Below are positions 60,459-64,000 of a stretch of DNA of 64,000 nucleotides, piece after piece. The notes below the pieces were generated by a model that was not told where the DNA came from, made no database searches, and saw only the letters and a list, made by a program, of their open reading frames with translations. Made by a program: the position numbers and the translations under genes. Within the stretch, counting starts at the first letter, position 1. Each line of letters begins with the position of its first letter. Source of the DNA: Gordionus sp. m RMFG-2023 (lineage: Eukaryota; Nematomorpha; Gordioida; Chordodea; Parachordodidae); the NCBI RefSeq assembly GCF_954871325.1, contig NC_088775.1, positions 76,237,561 to 76,301,560 on the forward strand, in the 5' to 3' direction.

Positions 60459-60600
60459 AATTATATTTCATTTTAATATAGCTATTCACTCAATTTTCTA
60501 TATATTTTAAACAACTATATTATATATTTCATTTTAATATAGCTATTCACTCAATTTTCAATATATTTTAAACAACTATATTATATATTTCTTTATTCTT
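60459..60600. repeat. Two-copy tandem repeat, about 64 bp
   Basis: The unit ATATTTCATTTTAATATAGC followed by TATTCACTCAATTTTC and a TTTTAAACAACTATATTATA segment occurs twice, nearly identical, just 3' of the mS38 gene. Confidence 0.8.
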
Positions 60601-61054
60601 AGTTTTACTTTTTAATTTTTTAAAAAAAAGTAATTAATACAGTACAGTCTAGAGACTTACACAGCTTGGTACAGGTCAATAAAGGATATAATTTTAAAAT
60701 ATGGGCCAGGCATAAAAATTAACTAGAGATGTACTGGTATTTTTTATTGGATTGGGCCGATATTTCAACATTTTTAAAATATTAGTTTTTGGCTAATATT
60801 GTAAAATTTTCCTATCCAATAAAATGGCATTTTAATTTTAAAAAAAATTTATTTTAAGTTTGATAATATATTTGTATTTTGTAAATGGATTAATGTTATT
60901 GTATAAATAATTGATTTTTCTATAAAAATATTTTCTATACTTTTAAATTCATGAATATAAACTATAACTGATCATTATAATATATTTTAATGACTTATAT
61001 TATGGTATAAATTAGATTGTTAGATATGAGATGAGTAGATGTATCTAGTGATAC

Positions 61055-61290
61055 AAAATCTCTCCATTTAAGCTGATTTTTAAAAACGGCTATCTCAATA
61101 TTTTAGTTAAAATAAATTTCAATATTTTAGCTAAAATAAATTTTGCCTAAACCTCAAGATTTCTTTAATAGATGACCAAGCCTTTCCATCTATGAGCAAA
61201 ATCTTTAGGTGCCTAATATTTTTCCGAATAAAATAGTGAGTTAACCCTTTTTAAAAATCGACTCAAATGAAACGTTTTTGCAACCATATG
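61055..61290. mobile_element. Decayed GTTGTTAAA-family MITE
   Basis: GCTGATTTTTAAAAACGGCT at the left and TTTTTAAAAATCGACTCAAA at the right are inverted. The core has CCTCAAGATTTCTTTAATAG as in the 4693-4912 copy. A 30-bp internal duplication (AATATTTTAG(T/C)TAAAATAAA) is present. Confidence 0.55.
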
Positions 61291-61456
61291 TACATGTCTG
61301 CATTAAAAATTAAAACGTTTACAAAATCAGATAATATATCTGAATTTAATATCTAATCGGACTCCAAAAAGTGGTATTGGTACACCCTTAAGATTAACTC
61401 TTCAATACTCTGGTGGTGTCTATAGGTCCCCATGTTAGAATTTAATACATAAAAAC

Positions 61457-61607
61457 GGTTAACCATCTGGAATTTTCAGTAGCTTCATTAAATATATCTT
61501 AGAATCTATATTTTAAATTTCATTTAGTTTGGGGTTAACCATCTGGAATTTTCAGTAGCTTCATTAAATATATCTTAGAATATATTTTAAATTTCATTTA
61601 GTTTGGT
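61457..61607. repeat. Two-copy tandem repeat, about 75 bp
   Basis: A unit starting GGTTAACCATCTGGAATTTT and ending near TTTCATTTAGTTTGG is repeated head to tail with only small differences. Confidence 0.85.
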
Positions 61608-64000
61608 TGAGTAGTTTTTAAAATATGAGCATTTGTGACTGATTGAGCTCTATTTTTTCTGGTGGAGTTTTTTTATTTCATTGCGAGCTAACTCATTTTT
61701 AAAATTATTTATATCATTTTCTATGATTTTTGTAGATTCGGATAGTAGATATAATAAAATGTTGGGAAGACTGGGGCTAGTCGAACCGATTTTTGAAAAA
61801 TCGGCTATAACTGTTTCTTAGATTAATAAGAACAATATATGAATCAATACCCTATACTCTATATAGGTGCCTTATATAATCATATTTTTGAAATTTTATT
61901 TTTTGTAAAAGTTGATTCAAGCCCTAATAGCGGGGTTAGGCAAACTACTGCAAGGGACTTCCTAAACCGTTAGTTTTTTAGGCTATAAAGAATCGAAATG
62001 CATTTATATTTATTAATGATTATATAATCATTTTATTGTTCAAAATATAATACTTTTAAATTGAAGCTAATTATATATAAAAATTGAAACTTAATTTTGG
62101 TTAATTTAATAGACATATTGAACATATAAAAATAGGAATCTTTAGGAGATATTGTGATTCCTCAGTATAAATTCCAAATAGTAATTATATACAGCCATGA
62201 AACTTTTCCACTATTTTGAAAAAATCTTTTTCATCTTAACTGCCATAATTGACCTCTATGGTTTAGAAAACACCAATTGATTAATCGTGATTGAAATAAT
62301 ATTTAGACAAAATAAATATTTATAAAACTTTCCCAAATTATAAAAGAGGGTTTAGACTTTACTATAAAATTTAATTTATATATAAATGATTATATAACTT
62401 AATAAAAATTAAAATTCTATCATGTAAAAATCTTTTGAATTTGACTTCAAAATTTTACTTCTTAAATAAAATTTCTGATAATTATTTTAAAAGATTTATC
62501 TATAGATGCCCACTAATAAAAGCTATACTAGGATAGAATTTAAGCCTTCTAGTCTATTTAATTTTAAAATAAGATTAAATGGTTTTCCATGCTCCGGAGT
62601 TTACTTAACCCCAGTCTTCTATAATATCATTTTTTATATATTTGAGGTGAATGTGAAAAATAACATTATCATATGTTCTAAAGAAAGGAAAAAATAGCAT
62701 AATGCTAACAACTTCCCAACATAATAAAAATATTGAAGCAAACCTGAAATTATAACATTTTAAATATGCTTAGAGATGGGGTGGATAAGGTTGATCAAAT
62801 GGAGAAAGTTATTCAATTCGAAAAGGTCAAATCGATGTCTCCTAACTATTTTTTAAACACTTCTTAACATAACGCCAGTTAATTTGCATAATATATCAAA
62901 CATAAAAAATCCATTACAATAAGTAAATTCATAAAAAATTATCAAATATTATTAGGCCATATTTGAAGTATGAAAAGAAAGTCTCAGATAGCCGTGACTT
63001 TTTTAAAGGAATCTAATTGCAATATATTAGGTAAAGAACAAAATTGGAATATTATCCATTCAAGTGGAAGGTGTTATATGTGTCAGAAATAATGATAAGA
63101 AAACTAAATATTTTTTCCAAATATGGTTTTTTTTATGATTGGAGCATATTAATGCTTTATGTTTTAAATGTTTTGCATGTCAATTAACATATTTTAATAT
63201 CCTATATTTTTTTTTATTTTAGAATGTATTAGTGTAAATCTTGTTTTATATTGAAGAATAAAGATCAAAATTTTGAATTATAATGATATGATAGATAAAT
63301 TATTTTTTTAAATTTAATATTTGAAATTTAAAAAAGTAAGCTTTTTTTAAAAAATTTTGGCACAAGTTATAATATCTTCATCAAATTTAATCTTAGCATA
63401 ATAAATGAAAATATCCAAATATTATGAATATAAATGAAGGTAAAATATATTTAAAATTAGGGTCTATTAGACCCCACCCGAGCACTTAGGTCATTTTTTC
63501 ACCGGAGTATAAAAGAGTTTAAAAATTTTTTTTTGATAAATTTGAATTATAGTCGTTATTTTAAAAATTTATTTACTTTTACTAATTTTTCTTTAAAATT
63601 CTTCCTTATATATAAATTCTTTGAGAAGGTGTGGTGGGGAAAAAATTTTATTAGCTTATTTACAAGAACAGGCAAATTTGCGATGGGCTGCTTACTCTTA
63701 AGATGGTGTCGGTATTTTTTTTTAAAAAAGGATTTCGGTATTATGGCATCTTATCAGAATCGCCAGAAAATAAAAAGCTTTTATGAAAAATATTAGAATT
63801 GTCTTTCGGAAAGAACCAAACCAACCAATCAAATAATTTTTAAAGATTGTGTATGCTAAATAAAATTTTAAATAAATGAGGTGGTGAGTTTAAAAATATA
63901 ACTATGGATAGGCTGGCACATCTAAATCAATTTGTACCATTCATAATTATGGTTGACCACTAATTACGCTTCTAATGAATTGAATAACAGTGAAAAACAA
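61608..64000. other. AT-rich stretch, nothing recognised
   Basis: Short open frames at 62506-62697 and 63533-63796 were read. The second contains FFEKVWWGKNFISLFTRTGK and CLLLRWCRYFFLKKDFG, but I cannot assign either to a family. No TE termini seen. Confidence 0.35.

Noticed and set aside
63533-63796. 87-codon plus frame with Trp/Arg-rich segment
   Set aside because: Looks slightly protein-like but no family was recognised and no splice partners were found; left as unassigned sequence.
1-64000. CRISPR arrays, bacterial operons, rRNA genes
   Set aside because: No regularly spaced repeat-spacer array, no bacterial gene order and no rRNA-like sequence; the tandem repeats have no unique spacers.

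Overview
The window is about three-quarters A+T and looks like a repeat-rich animal (metazoan) nuclear genome. It holds spliced host genes with animal relatives and many kinds of eukaryotic transposable element (Helitron, hAT, Mutator-like, Tigger/pogo, RTE LINE, Ty3/gypsy, MITEs). Nothing in it is bacterial. I cannot name the species.

Three host genes can be supported. (1) 27656-37653, plus strand: a small single-pass membrane protein with a Pro-rich, PPxY-bearing tail, of VOPP1/WBP1-like layout, in five exons whose phases fit. (2) 38778-48023, minus strand: a mitochondrial carrier that reads like the ornithine transporter SLC25A15 (ORC1), in six exons. (3) 59553-60333, plus strand: a mitochondrial small-subunit ribosomal protein of the mS38/AURKAIP1 family, in two exons split by a 43-nt intron. 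Genes 2 and 3 are head to head. The roughly 11.5 kb between them is mostly one Ty3/gypsy element (48989-59043), which itself carries a 5.6 kb hAT transposon (52380-58021).

Layout. 0.5-10 kb: a non-autonomous Helitron, a Tigger relic, a hAT element with a perfect 8-bp target duplication, another hAT relic, a second Helitron 3' end and a 337-bp MITE. 10.5-19.3 kb: a degenerate element, a GTCGACTCGAG minisatellite, then a foldback-like structure in which two inverted arrays of a roughly 118-bp repeat enclose a Mutator-like transposase relic and a second hAT copy. 19.3-24.7 kb: a long-inverted-repeat element split by a fossil Ty3/gypsy copy without a recognisable gag. 24.7-38 kb: the membrane-protein gene, with introns full of MITEs and one nested stack (a TIR element holding a MITE and an RTE LINE with a tRNA-like head). 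38.8-48 kb: the carrier gene, with a LINE-type fragment in its 5.6 kb second intron. 48.9-59 kb: the gypsy/hAT nest. 59.5-64 kb: the mS38 gene, then AT-rich sequence with short tandem duplications.

The host genes show no shared operon-like function, though two of the three act in mitochondria. The most unusual structures are the Mutator-like element with satellite-array arms, the triplicated exon in the hAT transposase, the LINE with a pol-III-type head, and the stacked insertions that can be ordered in time from their target duplications.
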